Positions 55,808 through 64,000 of a stretch of DNA of 64,000 bases are shown here, piece by piece. A program made the translations under genes and the position numbers. How positions within the stretch are numbered: the stretch's first letter is position 1; each line of letters opens with the position of its first letter. The notes under the pieces were generated by a model. The model saw only the letters and a program-made list of their open reading frames with translations, was not told where the DNA came from and did not search any database. The stretch is from the NCBI GenBank assembly GCA_002307295.1, contig DBTY01000039.1, positions 62,001 through 126,000 of the forward strand, read 5' to 3'. The stretch comes from Ignavibacteriales bacterium UBA1304 (GTDB taxonomy: Bacteria; Bacteroidota; Ignavibacteria; Ignavibacteriales; Ignavibacteriaceae).

Positions 55808-56350
55808 ATGGATTCTAAAAATTTTGATGAATTAAAGGAAATTTTCAGCTCGTCAAATTCGCCAGACGAACTGTTCGACGCTTTTAGTTATGCTATTAAA
55901 AACAAAATAGGCTCGTTAGAGCTCTATCAGTTGTTTTTATGGAATAAAGCAATTTGTAAAGATGAAATAGTAATGTATGCCTGCAAAATATGCTCGGTCT
56001 TTCCGGAATATTCTTACGATATTTATCTTTTAGTGGCCGGAATATTTGAATCTTATTCCAATAGCGGCGACGATTATTTAATGGCTCTTCTCTATTATAA
56101 AAAAGCTCTTTCCGTTAAGCCGGATTCAATCCCAGTCTATTTAGCCGTTGCAAAGTTATACAACAAAGATTTGGACGCTCCTCCTTTTGGCGAAGTTATT
56201 GTAGTTATTTCTGACGGATTGGAAAATGTTAATAGGAAAAGCAAATTGTATTATGCGCTATCAGATTTGTATGAAAAGAAAGGAGACTATAAGTTAAAAA
56301 AAGAGTTCTGGCTTTTTGGCGATTCGGCCGCAAAAAATGAAGATCAATAA
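55808..56350 (+). CDS. TPR-like helical repeat protein
   Basis: A 180-residue, all-helical soluble protein. The segment DDYLMALLYYKKALSVKPDS followed by IPVYLAVAKLYNKD and SKLYYALSDLYEKKGDYKLK matches tetratricopeptide repeats (about 90-125 and 140-170). No signal peptide or other domain. It likely mediates protein binding. It converges with, and overlaps by seven bases, the patatin-Omp85 gene. Function unknown. Confidence 0.68.
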   Translation: MDSKNFDELKEIFSSSNSPDELFDAFSYAIKNKIGSLELYQLFLWNKAICKDEIVMYACKICSVFPEYSYDIYLLVAGIFESYSNSGDDYLMALLYYKKALSVKPDSIPVYLAVAKLYNKDLDAPPFGEVIVVISDGLENVNRKSKLYYALSDLYEKKGDYKLKKEFWLFGDSAAKNEDQ

Positions 56351-59031
56351 TAAAATCCGATTGAGAAATAAAATCTTACAGGACCGTATACAATTTTATT
56401 TGCGTCAGAAGTTTTTCTAAACTCAAAACTTCTGCCTACAGAAAAATCGGCCGGACCAATAGGCGTGTTGAACGAAAGCGTCGCGCCGACCCCATGTTTT
56501 AGATCCTTAAATCTCAATTGATCCTGAACTTCCCATGTAGAGCCCAAATCATATCTCGCAAGAAAATAAGTGTCGACTAATTTTAGGAAAGAGAGCTTGT
56601 ATCTGTATTCAAGCGAAGTGAGAAATATTTGTCGTCCGCGGTATTCATTATCTCTCATGCCAAAAAACGAATTTAAACCGCCAAGCGAGTACTGCTGGCT
56701 AAGAGGCAGAGTTTTATCAGCGAAGCCCATAACGAGTTTCGGGGATAAAGTATAATCCTGGAAAAATGTAAAATAGCTTTTATAATTAAAACCAAAATTT
56801 GTATAACCAAGATCGCCGCCAAGCAATTTCTGCGAAGTTTCATATTCGCCGGCAAAATAAATGCCTTTAGTGGGGTATGGGTATTTATCCTGAGTGTCAA
56901 TTGTCAGAATGCCTTTAAGACTGGCCAGCGTAATTTTATATGGATCGACAGTAGCGAGCTGAAGATTCTTAATTTCATCTTTCTGGTATGAGCCTTTTAT
57001 CATAAAGTTGCCAAAACGGCCAACCTGAGCGCCGACGGAGAGAGCTAAGCCATAATATGTCTGACTGTATTCTCCATCCTGAGATCTGGAATAATTATCG
57101 TTTTTAAATGTATAAATATCGTTCAAAGTATAAAATGCATTTATTTTATATGTCAAGTAAGTATTGAATATCCTATTCGCTTTTTGTTCCAGAATAAAGG
57201 ACTGGTTGCGCGAACCCAGCAGGGTAATTAATCCCAGTTCGGAACCGCTGCCTGAAAAATTTTCATCGCGCGTATCTATGCTCACCTGCGCTCCATTGGA
57301 GTCGTCAAGCTTAAACCCAAACCGCAATAAGCTGGATGTCTTTTCAATTACTTTAACGATCAAATAATTTTCGTCGCTTGCTTTTCTTGGCGAAATATTG
57401 ATATCTTCAAAAAGATTTGTGCTGCTAATATTTTTCAAACTTCTTTGAATATCGTCCCATGTAAAATAACCGTTTTCTGCATTGGCTATCTCTCTTATGA
57501 TAATAATAGGGTTGGTCGAACTGTTCCCTTCCACAACAATTTTGGATATCTGCCCTTCATTAAACTGCACATAAAGAGTCTTTGTTCTTTCATTAAAATA
57601 AATCGTATCAATTTCTGCAAGCGGGTAATGGTTTATCCGGTACAACTTTAAACCTGCAATAGCGTTTTTTAATATCATAGAAGCATTGTAAGGCTTATTT
57701 TCTAAGTTCGAAAACAAGTTTTGCATTTCTTTTTTGTCGGTAATTGTTACTCCGGAAATATTAACTCTTTTAATAACCGGATTATATCCGACAACAAATT
57801 TAATCTGCGAAAACTTATCGGTAGAAGTTATTTCGGCTGAAACAGAGCTATAAACGCCGCTCTCAAAAAGATCGGACATATCCCTTAAAATTTCACTGCT
57901 GGAGACAGAATCTTTTTTTGAATACTTTATCTGATATGGGACTTCAAAATCTTTAGCGTCTCCTCGAAAAGAAACGTTCTTAATGTAGAATTCATTAGCT
58001 ACAAGCCTGCTATGATAAAGAGAATCCAAATCTTTCTTGATCTCTTTGATATGCGGCAGCGTACTTTCGTAGCTCGCAACTATAGATTTATGCAGATTTG
58101 AGAAATCAGAAGACGTTCTGTTTTTTAAGGGCGGTGTAATGATATGGTTGGCAGAGCTAAGCTGTGTTTCATTTAAGTGTTTCATTGGGATGCTGACAAG
58201 CTGATCGGCCACTACCCAGGGGAGTTCCAGGCTGTTTTCATCCAGCAAAGGGCTTGTAGCGTCTACTGCTATTACGTAATCCTTACCGATACTTTTTGCA
58301 ATCTGTACGGGTATGTTAGCCACTAAACCGCCGTCTACAAGCGTTAAGGAATCTATGTGCACTGGCGAAAGCAGAAACGATACGCTTGAACTAGCCCTCA
58401 AAGCGCGGGATAAAGAACCTTTATAAAGGACTTCGGCGTTGCCGGTAACTAAATTAGAAGACACCGCCCGGTATTTAGTTAACAGTTCGTCAAAATTATT
58501 CTTTACATGGATGGGAGCTTCAAGAGCAAGAAGATTTAGGAAATGCGAGAGCTTCATTCCGTTATTAATTGCAGTAGGGAATACTGGTTTTAGCCCCTTT
58601 AAACGCAAAGCAAAAACAGCCCGGTCTTCAGAAATTTTCTGATCGACAAAAAGATCCCTGCGGTTAGTTTCTCTGTCCAAGGCAAGCAGAAATCCCCAAT
58701 CTGTATTGCAGGCAATAGAATCAAGCTCATCGGGCGAATACCCGGCGGAAAAAAGCCCGCCTACAATACTTCCCATGCTTGTGCCGACAATAACGTCCAT
58801 CGGGATATTATTCTCAGATAGGGCTTTGATAACGCCTATCTGAGAAAGTCCTCTGGAGCCGCCGCCGCTAAGAGCAATAGCGACTATAGGTTTTTGAAGC
58901 GGCGTTTTCTCTTCCAGATTAAATGGAAGTTTCTTAATTCTATATTCTAAGCTTAATGTTTTTAACGTCTGCGCAAATCCATTAAAACAGATTATAAACG
59001 CAAATAATAGTATCCTGAAGATTTTTGACAT
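56344..59031 (-). CDS. Patatin-like phospholipase fused to POTRA and Omp85 barrel
   Basis: An 895-residue outer-membrane protein from the ATG at 59031; a TTG 15 bases upstream is less likely. Signal peptide about 1-20 (near NGFAQ). The patatin domain (about 45-315) has ALSGGGSRGLSQIGV (oxyanion Gly-rich loop), the nucleophile GTSMGS and the acid of VDGGLVANIP, a complete Ser-Asp dyad. POTRA-like domains follow (about 345-560; VNISGVTITD and IVVEGNSSTNPI), then an Omp85-type barrel (about 570-895) ending in the aromatic FSIGFYY. The architecture matches patatin-BamA fusions seen in Bacteroidota and relates to type Vd (PlpD) autotransporters. It probably hydrolyses membrane lipids, exported or kept in the outer membrane. 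Located 45 bases after yidC in the same direction. Confidence 0.9.
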   Translation of the reverse strand: MSKIFRILLFAFIICFNGFAQTLKTLSLEYRIKKLPFNLEEKTPLQKPIVAIALSGGGSRGLSQIGVIKALSENNIPMDVIVGTSMGSIVGGLFSAGYSPDELDSIACNTDWGFLLALDRETNRRDLFVDQKISEDRAVFALRLKGLKPVFPTAINNGMKLSHFLNLLALEAPIHVKNNFDELLTKYRAVSSNLVTGNAEVLYKGSLSRALRASSSVSFLLSPVHIDSLTLVDGGLVANIPVQIAKSIGKDYVIAVDATSPLLDENSLELPWVVADQLVSIPMKHLNETQLSSANHIITPPLKNRTSSDFSNLHKSIVASYESTLPHIKEIKKDLDSLYHSRLVANEFYIKNVSFRGDAKDFEVPYQIKYSKKDSVSSSEILRDMSDLFESGVYSSVSAEITSTDKFSQIKFVVGYNPVIKRVNISGVTITDKKEMQNLFSNLENKPYNASMILKNAIAGLKLYRINHYPLAEIDTIYFNERTKTLYVQFNEGQISKIVVEGNSSTNPIIIIREIANAENGYFTWDDIQRSLKNISSTNLFEDINISPRKASDENYLIVKVIEKTSSLLRFGFKLDDSNGAQVSIDTRDENFSGSGSELGLITLLGSRNQSFILEQKANRIFNTYLTYKINAFYTLNDIYTFKNDNYSRSQDGEYSQTYYGLALSVGAQVGRFGNFMIKGSYQKDEIKNLQLATVDPYKITLASLKGILTIDTQDKYPYPTKGIYFAGEYETSQKLLGGDLGYTNFGFNYKSYFTFFQDYTLSPKLVMGFADKTLPLSQQYSLGGLNSFFGMRDNEYRGRQIFLTSLEYRYKLSFLKLVDTYFLARYDLGSTWEVQDQLRFKDLKHGVGATLSFNTPIGPADFSVGRSFEFRKTSDANKIVYGPVRFYFSIGFYY

Positions 59032-59075
59032 TAAAAAATTAGTCAAGTTTTATTTATAAAAATACATTACGGAAA

Positions 59076-60947
59076 TTATTTCTTCTTCTTTAGCTGCTGG
59101 TTAGCCTTTTGATTCTTTTCTGCAGCTTCCATCATCCGCTCCATAAATCCTCCTTTTTTCTTAGGATTCTTTACGGGTTCCAAAACCATATCATCGTGTT
59201 TCATGTTTACGTAATATTGCTGCCCAATGGAGAACAGGTTAAACATAAAATAATACAGGTTTAATCCTGATGGGAAGTTCATAAACATAAGCGTAAGCAT
59301 GATAGGCATCATATAAACCATAGCGGCCTGTTTAGGGTCTTTAACGGTCATCTTTTGTTGTACAAAAGTTGTAACGCCCATTAACAATGCAAGTCCGCTG
59401 ATATGCTCTACGTTTACTAAAGGCAGTTTAAAGCCTAAGTTATAAATAATATCGGGACGCGAAAGATCGTTTATCCAAAGGAAAAAATGCTGTTGTCTTA
59501 ACTCAACTGCGGTTTGAAAGAGCCCCCACAAAGCCACAAATATAGGCATTTGCAAAAGCAGAGGCAGACAGCCGCCGGCAGGGTTAATGCCGTAAGTTGA
59601 ATAAAGCTTCATTGTCTCCTGGCTTTGTTTCGCCTGGTCGTCTTTATATTTTTCTTTAAGCTCGTTTATTTTAGGCTGAAGCATTTGCATTTTCTTCATC
59701 GAGTACATACTGCTTTTGGTAAACGGATAAAGAGCAAATTTAATTATCAGCGAGAAAATAATAATAACTAAGCCATAGTTGGGTATAAAGCTGTGTAAAA
59801 AGTTAAATAATGGAAGCAGAATATATTCTGCAATAGGACGGACTATTATTTTTAATCCAAGGAAGCTTCCAAAATCAACAATAGACTCCAAATTTTTGTT
59901 ATATGACTTAAGCAGAGAATAGTTTACCGGGCCAATATAAACTGTAAAAGCCTTCTTCTCATAATCGCTGTTGTTGAAAGGCATTTTAAAGCTGGTATTA
60001 TAAAATTTATTCACCCCTGTGTTTGGGTAATTAACTTTGTGCCCTTCAATATAAGCTCCGTCAACATCGGTAGCGTTATCAGGAATTACGATAGCCGTAA
60101 AGTATTTATTACGCACTTCCATCCACGAAACATTACCGTTAAAATCTTTTTCTACTTTCTGTCCGGCGTCTTTAGCGTCAACAATTACCTGTTCGCCGCC
60201 GTAATAAACGCTTGAATTACCGGCGTTAGATTCATCGGCAGAGTTTTCTTCTACGAATCTGAGTCCGCCTTTCCATGTAAAATCAAATTGATTATTGCTA
60301 ATTTGGTTGTTCATGCCGAACAGTTCAAGTTCAAGTCTTGAGCTGTATTTATTTCCGTAAAAAACGAATTTCTTTTTTATAACGCTGTTAGAAACGCTTT
60401 TGTATGTGTAGACAATTGAGAGAGAATCGTCATTGGAAATTTTATAGTAATATTTGTTTGCGTCGGCCGTAAAATCGAGAGCGCCGGAGTTTACAACTTT
60501 ACCTTCGAGGGTAATAAACGAAACGTCAAGGCTTGAGCCTTTATCGTAATTAAGCAGCTGAATATTTTTTTGATTATCAGGAGCGTTTGCAGGCAGATCT
60601 CTTACGTACCAGTTGTTAAACTTTTTAAGGAAGTATCTGCTGATTTTACCGCCCCGGCTAGAAAGCTCTAACCGTACAAGGTCGTTTTCTACAGTAATAA
60701 TGCGTTCAGGCGCGTTAGCCGAAGCGAAGTTTTTTGCCGCTGCAGAAGTATCCTGCTTCGGTTCTGTCTTAGCGGGTTCCTGTTTTGGTTCATCTTTTTT
60801 ATTATCTATAGAATCTTTTAAATTAAGAGAAGACGAGATTTGTTTGTTGGCGGCTTTCTGAGGTTCAGGCGGCGGCGTACTAATATAAAGCCAAATCATA
60901 AGTATCGCTGCAATAAGTACAAAAGCTACAGTTGTTTGTTTGTCCAT
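59076..60947 (-). CDS. yidC: Membrane protein insertase YidC
   Basis: Inserts and folds inner-membrane proteins with or without SecYEG. From the ATG at 60947 (GGAATACAAG upstream) the protein has 623 residues. N-terminal helix MDKQTTVAFVLIAAILMIWLY, then a Lys/Pro/Glu-rich linker and the large periplasmic beta-domain (about 65-350), then the conserved insertase helices (FIPNYGLVIIIFSLIIKFAL with the NPAGGCLPLLLQMPIFVALW segment, and FMNFPSGLNLYYFMFNLFSIG), and a basic tail. Length is as in other Gram-negatives. It follows yidD by 13 bases in the conserved rpmH-rnpA-yidD-yidC block. Confidence 0.97.
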   Translation of the reverse strand: MDKQTTVAFVLIAAILMIWLYISTPPPEPQKAANKQISSSLNLKDSIDNKKDEPKQEPAKTEPKQDTSAAAKNFASANAPERIITVENDLVRLELSSRGGKISRYFLKKFNNWYVRDLPANAPDNQKNIQLLNYDKGSSLDVSFITLEGKVVNSGALDFTADANKYYYKISNDDSLSIVYTYKSVSNSVIKKKFVFYGNKYSSRLELELFGMNNQISNNQFDFTWKGGLRFVEENSADESNAGNSSVYYGGEQVIVDAKDAGQKVEKDFNGNVSWMEVRNKYFTAIVIPDNATDVDGAYIEGHKVNYPNTGVNKFYNTSFKMPFNNSDYEKKAFTVYIGPVNYSLLKSYNKNLESIVDFGSFLGLKIIVRPIAEYILLPLFNFLHSFIPNYGLVIIIFSLIIKFALYPFTKSSMYSMKKMQMLQPKINELKEKYKDDQAKQSQETMKLYSTYGINPAGGCLPLLLQMPIFVALWGLFQTAVELRQQHFFLWINDLSRPDIIYNLGFKLPLVNVEHISGLALLMGVTTFVQQKMTVKDPKQAAMVYMMPIMLTLMFMNFPSGLNLYYFMFNLFSIGQQYYVNMKHDDMVLEPVKNPKKKGGFMERMMEAAEKNQKANQQLKKKK

Positions 60948-60960
60948 CTTGTATTCCAAA

Positions 60961-61170
60961 TTATATTAAGGGGTCAAAGCCGCCTTTATTAAACGGGTTA
61001 CATCTAAGGATGCGCCAAATTGCTTTGGCGCTTCCAATCAAAATTCCATATTTATTTATTGCCTGAACGGAATATTCAGAGCAAGTAGGGTAAAACCTGC
61101 AAGAAGGAGGAAAAAGCGGAGAAATCAGACGCTGATAAATCCTGATTAAAAAAATAAAAACCTTTTTCAT
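60961..61170 (-). CDS. yidD: Membrane protein insertion efficiency factor YidD
   Basis: A 69-residue peripheral membrane protein with the family signature: [27 protein letters not shown] and later [15 protein letters not shown]. Three conserved Cys are present. It lies in the standard order between rnpA and yidC; its ATG directly follows the rnpA stop codon. It assists YidC-dependent insertion. Confidence 0.96.
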   Translation of the reverse strand: MKKVFIFLIRIYQRLISPLFPPSCRFYPTCSEYSVQAINKYGILIGSAKAIWRILRCNPFNKGGFDPLI

Positions 61171-61572
61171 TTAGGCGGCCGGTTTTATTTTGTTCATAAT
61201 CTCTATAACCTCCGGAGCAATATCGTTATAACGAATAACCCGGTTTGTCTTTTCATTTACCAAATATGGAGAAAATATAACCATCAGGTTAAGATTATTA
61301 CATAAACAAGCGCTGACAAGAGAAGTCTTGTTTAGCCTGTAAGATTCTCTTAACAGTCTTTTGATCCTATTCCGCCATACGGCTTTGCCAGATCGTTTAG
61401 AAATGGCGCAGGCAAATTTAACCGGCACAACAGGGTCTTCATTTTTTAAAAATAAGTATACCGCTTTAATTTTTCTATTTTGCGAATAAACAGCATTTCC
61501 GGAAGAATAAACTAATTCAAAGTCCTTTTTTCTTTTAATTCGCTCTAAAGATGGAAGACCGAATTGTTTCAA
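61171..61572 (-). CDS. rnpA: Ribonuclease P protein component
   Basis: Protein subunit of RNase P, which matures the 5' ends of tRNAs. The 133-residue basic protein has the conserved RNR-type segment FACAISKRSGKAVWRNRIKRLLRESYRLN (about 55-83) that binds RNase P RNA. The frame begins at TTG (61570-61572) five bases after the rpmH stop; no in-frame ATG exists before the core, so a TTG start is required. The likeness and place between rpmH and yidD make it secure. Confidence 0.93.
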   Translation of the reverse strand: MKQFGLPSLERIKRKKDFELVYSSGNAVYSQNRKIKAVYLFLKNEDPVVPVKFACAISKRSGKAVWRNRIKRLLRESYRLNKTSLVSACLCNNLNLMVIFSPYLVNEKTNRVIRYNDIAPEVIEIMNKIKPAA

Positions 61573-61577
61573 GTTAG

Positions 61578-61724
61578 CTATTTCTCGTCGCTGACAGTAA
61601 GTTTTTTTCTGCCTTTAGCTCTGCGCCTTGCGAGAACTTTTCTTCCGTTTTTTGTGCTCATTCTTTCTCTAAAGCCGTGCTTATTTTTTCTCTTTCTAAT
61701 GTGTGGCTGAAACGTTCTTTTCAT
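61578..61724 (-). CDS. rpmH: 50S ribosomal protein L34
   Basis: I translated bases 61724-61578 on the minus strand: 48 residues, beginning [20 protein letters not shown], then [19 protein letters not shown] and KKLTVSDEK and TAG. This is the universal L34 pattern. ACTAGGAGATCAA gives a strong ribosome site before the ATG. It is the first gene of the rpmH-rnpA-yidD-yidC block. Confidence 0.98.
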   Translation of the reverse strand: MKRTFQPHIRKRKNKHGFRERMSTKNGRKVLARRRAKGRKKLTVSDEK

Positions 61725-61953
61725 TTGATCTCCTAGTTCTAAAAAAGTTGACAAAATTAATCAATAAACCAAATATATACAAGGTTTAAATTAAGGGATT
61801 CATAATAACCGTCTGTAAATAAACAAGTTACTTATTATCAATAACTGTAATCTATGAAAAAAAATCCAATAATCCGATTAGATTTTATAAGTTTTCAATT
61901 GAGATTGGCCGCCAATTTTGTTAACTTGCAGGTTCAATAAGGAGAAATATGAA
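61725..61953. other. rpmH-dnaN intergenic region, candidate origin neighbourhood
   Basis: 229 bases, AT-rich, between the divergent rpmH block and dnaN. It must contain both promoters: a TATATTTGG on the minus strand (61770-61778) resembles the -7 TAnnTTTG box of Bacteroidota promoters. The best DnaA-box-like words, TTATCAATA (61834-61842) and TGTAAATAA, have two mismatches each to TTATCCACA. So I do not claim oriC here, only that gene order makes it a plausible place. Confidence 0.4.
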
Positions 61954-63063
61954 ATGGAATTTAATGTAAATAGTAAAGTATTAGAAAAGCTGTTATCGAA
62001 GATTATACCCGCTATTCCAAATCGTACGCCAATGCCTATCTTAGAAAACTTTTTATTCGAAATTTCTGACAATCAGCTGACTGTCAGCGCTACGGATTTA
62101 GAGATTGCTTTGAAGGCGTCTATCAACGTTACTGCCGATGAAAACATAAAAATGGTTATTCCGGCTAAACTCCTTTTTGATATTATCCGGTCTTTGGGCG
62201 ACGCGCAAATTCATTTCCAGACGGAAGTGAACGCAAAACTGATTATGAAAACCGAAACCGGAACTTATAATTTAAGCTATTCGTATCCTGATGAATTCCC
62301 TACTGTCCCTGTCGTTCCAAAAGATAATTTGATTTCTATCAATGGCGCTTTGCTAAAAAAATCTATCGACCAGACTTCGTTTGCAATGAGCAAAGAAGAC
62401 ATGAGACCGGCTATGACCGGCGCGCTGTTAGAATTTAGCGAAGACGGACTTCGTTTTGTTGCAACCGACGGGCACAGATTAGTAAAATATATTAATAAAA
62501 GTATAAAAAGCGACGCTTTAGAGCAGTACATTATTCCTGAAAGAGCTATTACGGTTCTTTCTAAACTGCTTACAGATTCAGACGTAAAAATTCATTTGAG
62601 CAAAACTTATGTTTCGTTTCATATAGACGATCTTGAGTTTATTTCCCGTTTAATAGGCGAAAAATATCCCGCATATAGCAGCGTAATTCCGCTTGAAAAC
62701 GAAAACCAGATGAAATTAAAAACTGCGGATTTGCTGTCGGCAATTAAGAGAATGATGCTCTTTTCGTCTGCAAATTCAAAGCAGGTGCGCTTTACAATAA
62801 GCGAAAACTTATTAGAGGTTTCCGCAGAAGACGTAGACCATGGCTCAAGCGCTAAGGAAACTATAATTTGCGATTATGCCGGAGTTCCTATCGTTATCGG
62901 GTTTAATACAGCTTATGTAAACGACGTGCTTTCTCATTTTGAAGCTAAGGAAATTATATTCTTCCTGCAGTCGGCAACCAAAGCTTGTATAATTGAACCG
63001 AGCGAACAAGCCGCAAATGAAGACCTGATGATGCTTTTAATGCCGGTTCGCATAAACAACTAA
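61954..63063 (+). CDS. dnaN: DNA polymerase III beta subunit (sliding clamp)
   Basis: Ring clamp that holds the replicative polymerase on DNA. From the ATG at 61954 the protein has 369 residues, the normal size; the frame is open a further 12 codons upstream, but AAGGAG (61939-61944) spaces correctly to this ATG. Three clamp domains are recognisable: FNVNSKVLEKLLSKIIPAIP with TPMPILENFLFE (domain 1), RPAMTGALLEF with FVATDGHRLVKY (domain 2), and the C-terminal domain ending LMMLLMPVR, the usual MPMR-like end. It is followed by recF one base after its stop. Confidence 0.97.
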   Translation: MEFNVNSKVLEKLLSKIIPAIPNRTPMPILENFLFEISDNQLTVSATDLEIALKASINVTADENIKMVIPAKLLFDIIRSLGDAQIHFQTEVNAKLIMKTETGTYNLSYSYPDEFPTVPVVPKDNLISINGALLKKSIDQTSFAMSKEDMRPAMTGALLEFSEDGLRFVATDGHRLVKYINKSIKSDALEQYIIPERAITVLSKLLTDSDVKIHLSKTYVSFHIDDLEFISRLIGEKYPAYSSVIPLENENQMKLKTADLLSAIKRMMLFSSANSKQVRFTISENLLEVSAEDVDHGSSAKETIICDYAGVPIVIGFNTAYVNDVLSHFEAKEIIFFLQSATKACIIEPSEQAANEDLMMLLMPVRINN

Positions 63064-63064
63064 G

Positions 63065-64000
63065 ATGCGGCTGAATTATATTAAGTTAAATAATTTCAGG
63101 ATACATAAGAGTTCGGAAATTAATTTTTCCGGGCATTTGAATTATATAATTGGAGGAAACGGGCAGGGTAAAACTACAATTTTAGAGGCTGTTTACTATT
63201 TATGCACCACTAAAAATTATAGTTCGTCGCCTGATTCTGAAATTGTCCGGTTTACCGAAAAAGAATTTGAGGCTACCGGATTATTTAGCGATTTGACCGA
63301 AAATAAAGTTAGAGTTTATTATTCCTCCGAGCAAAATAAAAAATATTATTTTCAGAATGATAAACAGATATACAGGGCCGCTTCAATAATTGGTCTATTC
63401 CCTGTCGTTATTCTTACTCCTGGCGATCATTCTATTACGCAGGGATCTCCTGGCGATAGAAGGAAATTTATTGATTCGATTATTTCTCAGGCAAGCGATA
63501 CATATTTAAACTATTTATTAGATTATAATAAAACGCTTCGACACAGAGCCTCCCTGCTAAATCAAATTAAAGAAACCGGGAATAGAAGTCTTTTCGGTCA
63601 GTTAGACGCCTGGTCTGAAAAACTGATTATTACGGGTAGCGAACTAATTAGCGCCAGAGAAAAATTTGCCGTAGGATTTAACGGCTATGTTTCCGAGTCA
63701 TATAAAATTATTATGGACGAATCGGAAATTCCCCAAATAGAGTATTATACTCTTGAAGGCAAATACGACGGAGACTACAAAGAACGGTTTAGGAAATTGC
63801 TTGAATCAAAACGCAATGAAGAAATAAGACGCGGCGCAAATTTAGCCGGTCCTCACAGAGACGATTTTATTTTTGGAATTAACGGCAAAAACCTGAAAAC
63901 TTACGGCTCGCAAGGGCAGCATAAAACTTTTCAGGTGGCGTTAAGATTTGCCCAGTTTTTTTATCTTAAAGAGAAAAAAGGCAAAACGCCTGTTTTTTTG
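63065..64000 (+). CDS. recF: DNA replication and repair protein RecF, C-terminus cut by window edge
   Basis: SMC-like ATPase that loads RecA at gaps. I translated 312 codons from the ATG at 63065 to the last base, all open. It starts MRLNYIKLNNFRIHK, has the Walker A motif GGNGQGKTTI (29-38), the LAGPHRDDFIF segment at about 259-269 and YGSQGQHKTF, the ABC signature region. The Walker B and C-terminus lie outside the window (RecF is usually 355-370 residues). It begins two bases after the dnaN stop, as in the common dnaN-recF operon. Confidence 0.97.
   Translation, partial: MRLNYIKLNNFRIHKSSEINFSGHLNYIIGGNGQGKTTILEAVYYLCTTKNYSSSPDSEIVRFTEKEFEATGLFSDLTENKVRVYYSSEQNKKYYFQNDKQIYRAASIIGLFPVVILTPGDHSITQGSPGDRRKFIDSIISQASDTYLNYLLDYNKTLRHRASLLNQIKETGNRSLFGQLDAWSEKLIITGSELISAREKFAVGFNGYVSESYKIIMDESEIPQIEYYTLEGKYDGDYKERFRKLLESKRNEEIRRGANLAGPHRDDFIFGINGKNLKTYGSQGQHKTFQVALRFAQFFYLKEKKGKTPVFL

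Noticed and set aside
61725..61953. Confident oriC call
   Set aside because: No cluster of DnaA boxes; the best words have two mismatches, and dnaA is not adjacent.

Overview
The window looks like chromosomal DNA of a free-living, largely anaerobic or facultative member of the FCB group, most likely an Ignavibacteriota/Chlorobi-related lineage. The clues are a secreted enzyme ending in a type IX secretion sorting tail of the 'NYPNPFNPST' kind, a PorV/UPF0164-like outer-membrane protein, a patatin-Omp85 fusion, bacillithiol synthase BshA, a heptose epimerase (so an LPS-bearing outer membrane), a single-chain pyruvate:ferredoxin oxidoreductase and a giant 2-hydroxyacyl-CoA dehydratase activase-type protein. 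This placement is inferred from gene content; no rRNA or phylogenetic marker was compared. I found no insertion sequence, prophage, CRISPR array, tRNA or rRNA.

Layout. 0-11.5 kb: the metH gene running off the left edge, hldD, an extremely acidic small protein, a NUDIX hydrolase, a small membrane protein, then a two-gene unit of a double-receiver/PPDK-ATP-grasp protein and a CPA2 cation:proton antiporter. 11.5-15.9 kb: a recently duplicated pair of secreted DUF4139 proteins with the remnant of a third copy, interleaved with palindromic repeats, followed by a small gene with an operator-like palindrome and a possible attenuator. 15.9-21.6 kb: esterase, VOC protein, Cdd1 helix-hairpin-helix protein, Crp/Fnr and AraC regulators and two MFS exporters. 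21.8-26.2 kb: the 1442-residue BadF/BadG-HgdB-like protein. 26.4-35.1 kb: cell-surface genes (GT-C mannosyltransferase-like, two paralogous propeller lipoproteins plus a dead third copy, GT8-like transferase, FdtA/QdtA-like cupin, GT4-like transferase, methyltransferase) and a class A beta-lactamase. 35.3-42.3 kb: gdhA, ychF, bshA, a PH-like membrane protein, a phosphodiester glycosidase with a T9SS tail and an EF-hand protein. 42.5-45.0 kb: copZ-copA. 45.2-50.9 kb: DUF4097 protein, then a DHOD-like protein and nifJ in one operon. 51.4-59.0 kb: GHL10-type glycoside hydrolase, outer-membrane barrel, lipoprotein, TPR protein and patatin-Omp85 fusion. 59-64 kb: the replication-origin neighbourhood, yidC-yidD-rnpA-rpmH on the minus strand diverging from dnaN-recF on the plus strand, with no dnaA between them.

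How parts work together. NifJ and the DHOD-like partner, together with the HgdC/HgdB-like protein, point to ferredoxin-linked fermentative metabolism. CopZ hands Cu(I) to CopA for export. The RpmH-RnpA-YidD-YidC block couples ribosome assembly, RNase P and membrane insertion, next to the DNA clamp DnaN and RecF. The most unusual observations are the double receiver (one degenerate, one intact) fused to a PPDK ATP-grasp domain without the phosphohistidine and PEP domains; two independent cases of gene triplication with decay of the third copy; a family of dispersed palindromes centred on CCTGCCAGG/CCTTCCAGG that lies inside the DUF4139 duplication unit; and several very strong hairpins (21.8, 41.8 and 46.2 kb). 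I see no clearly undescribed multi-gene system.
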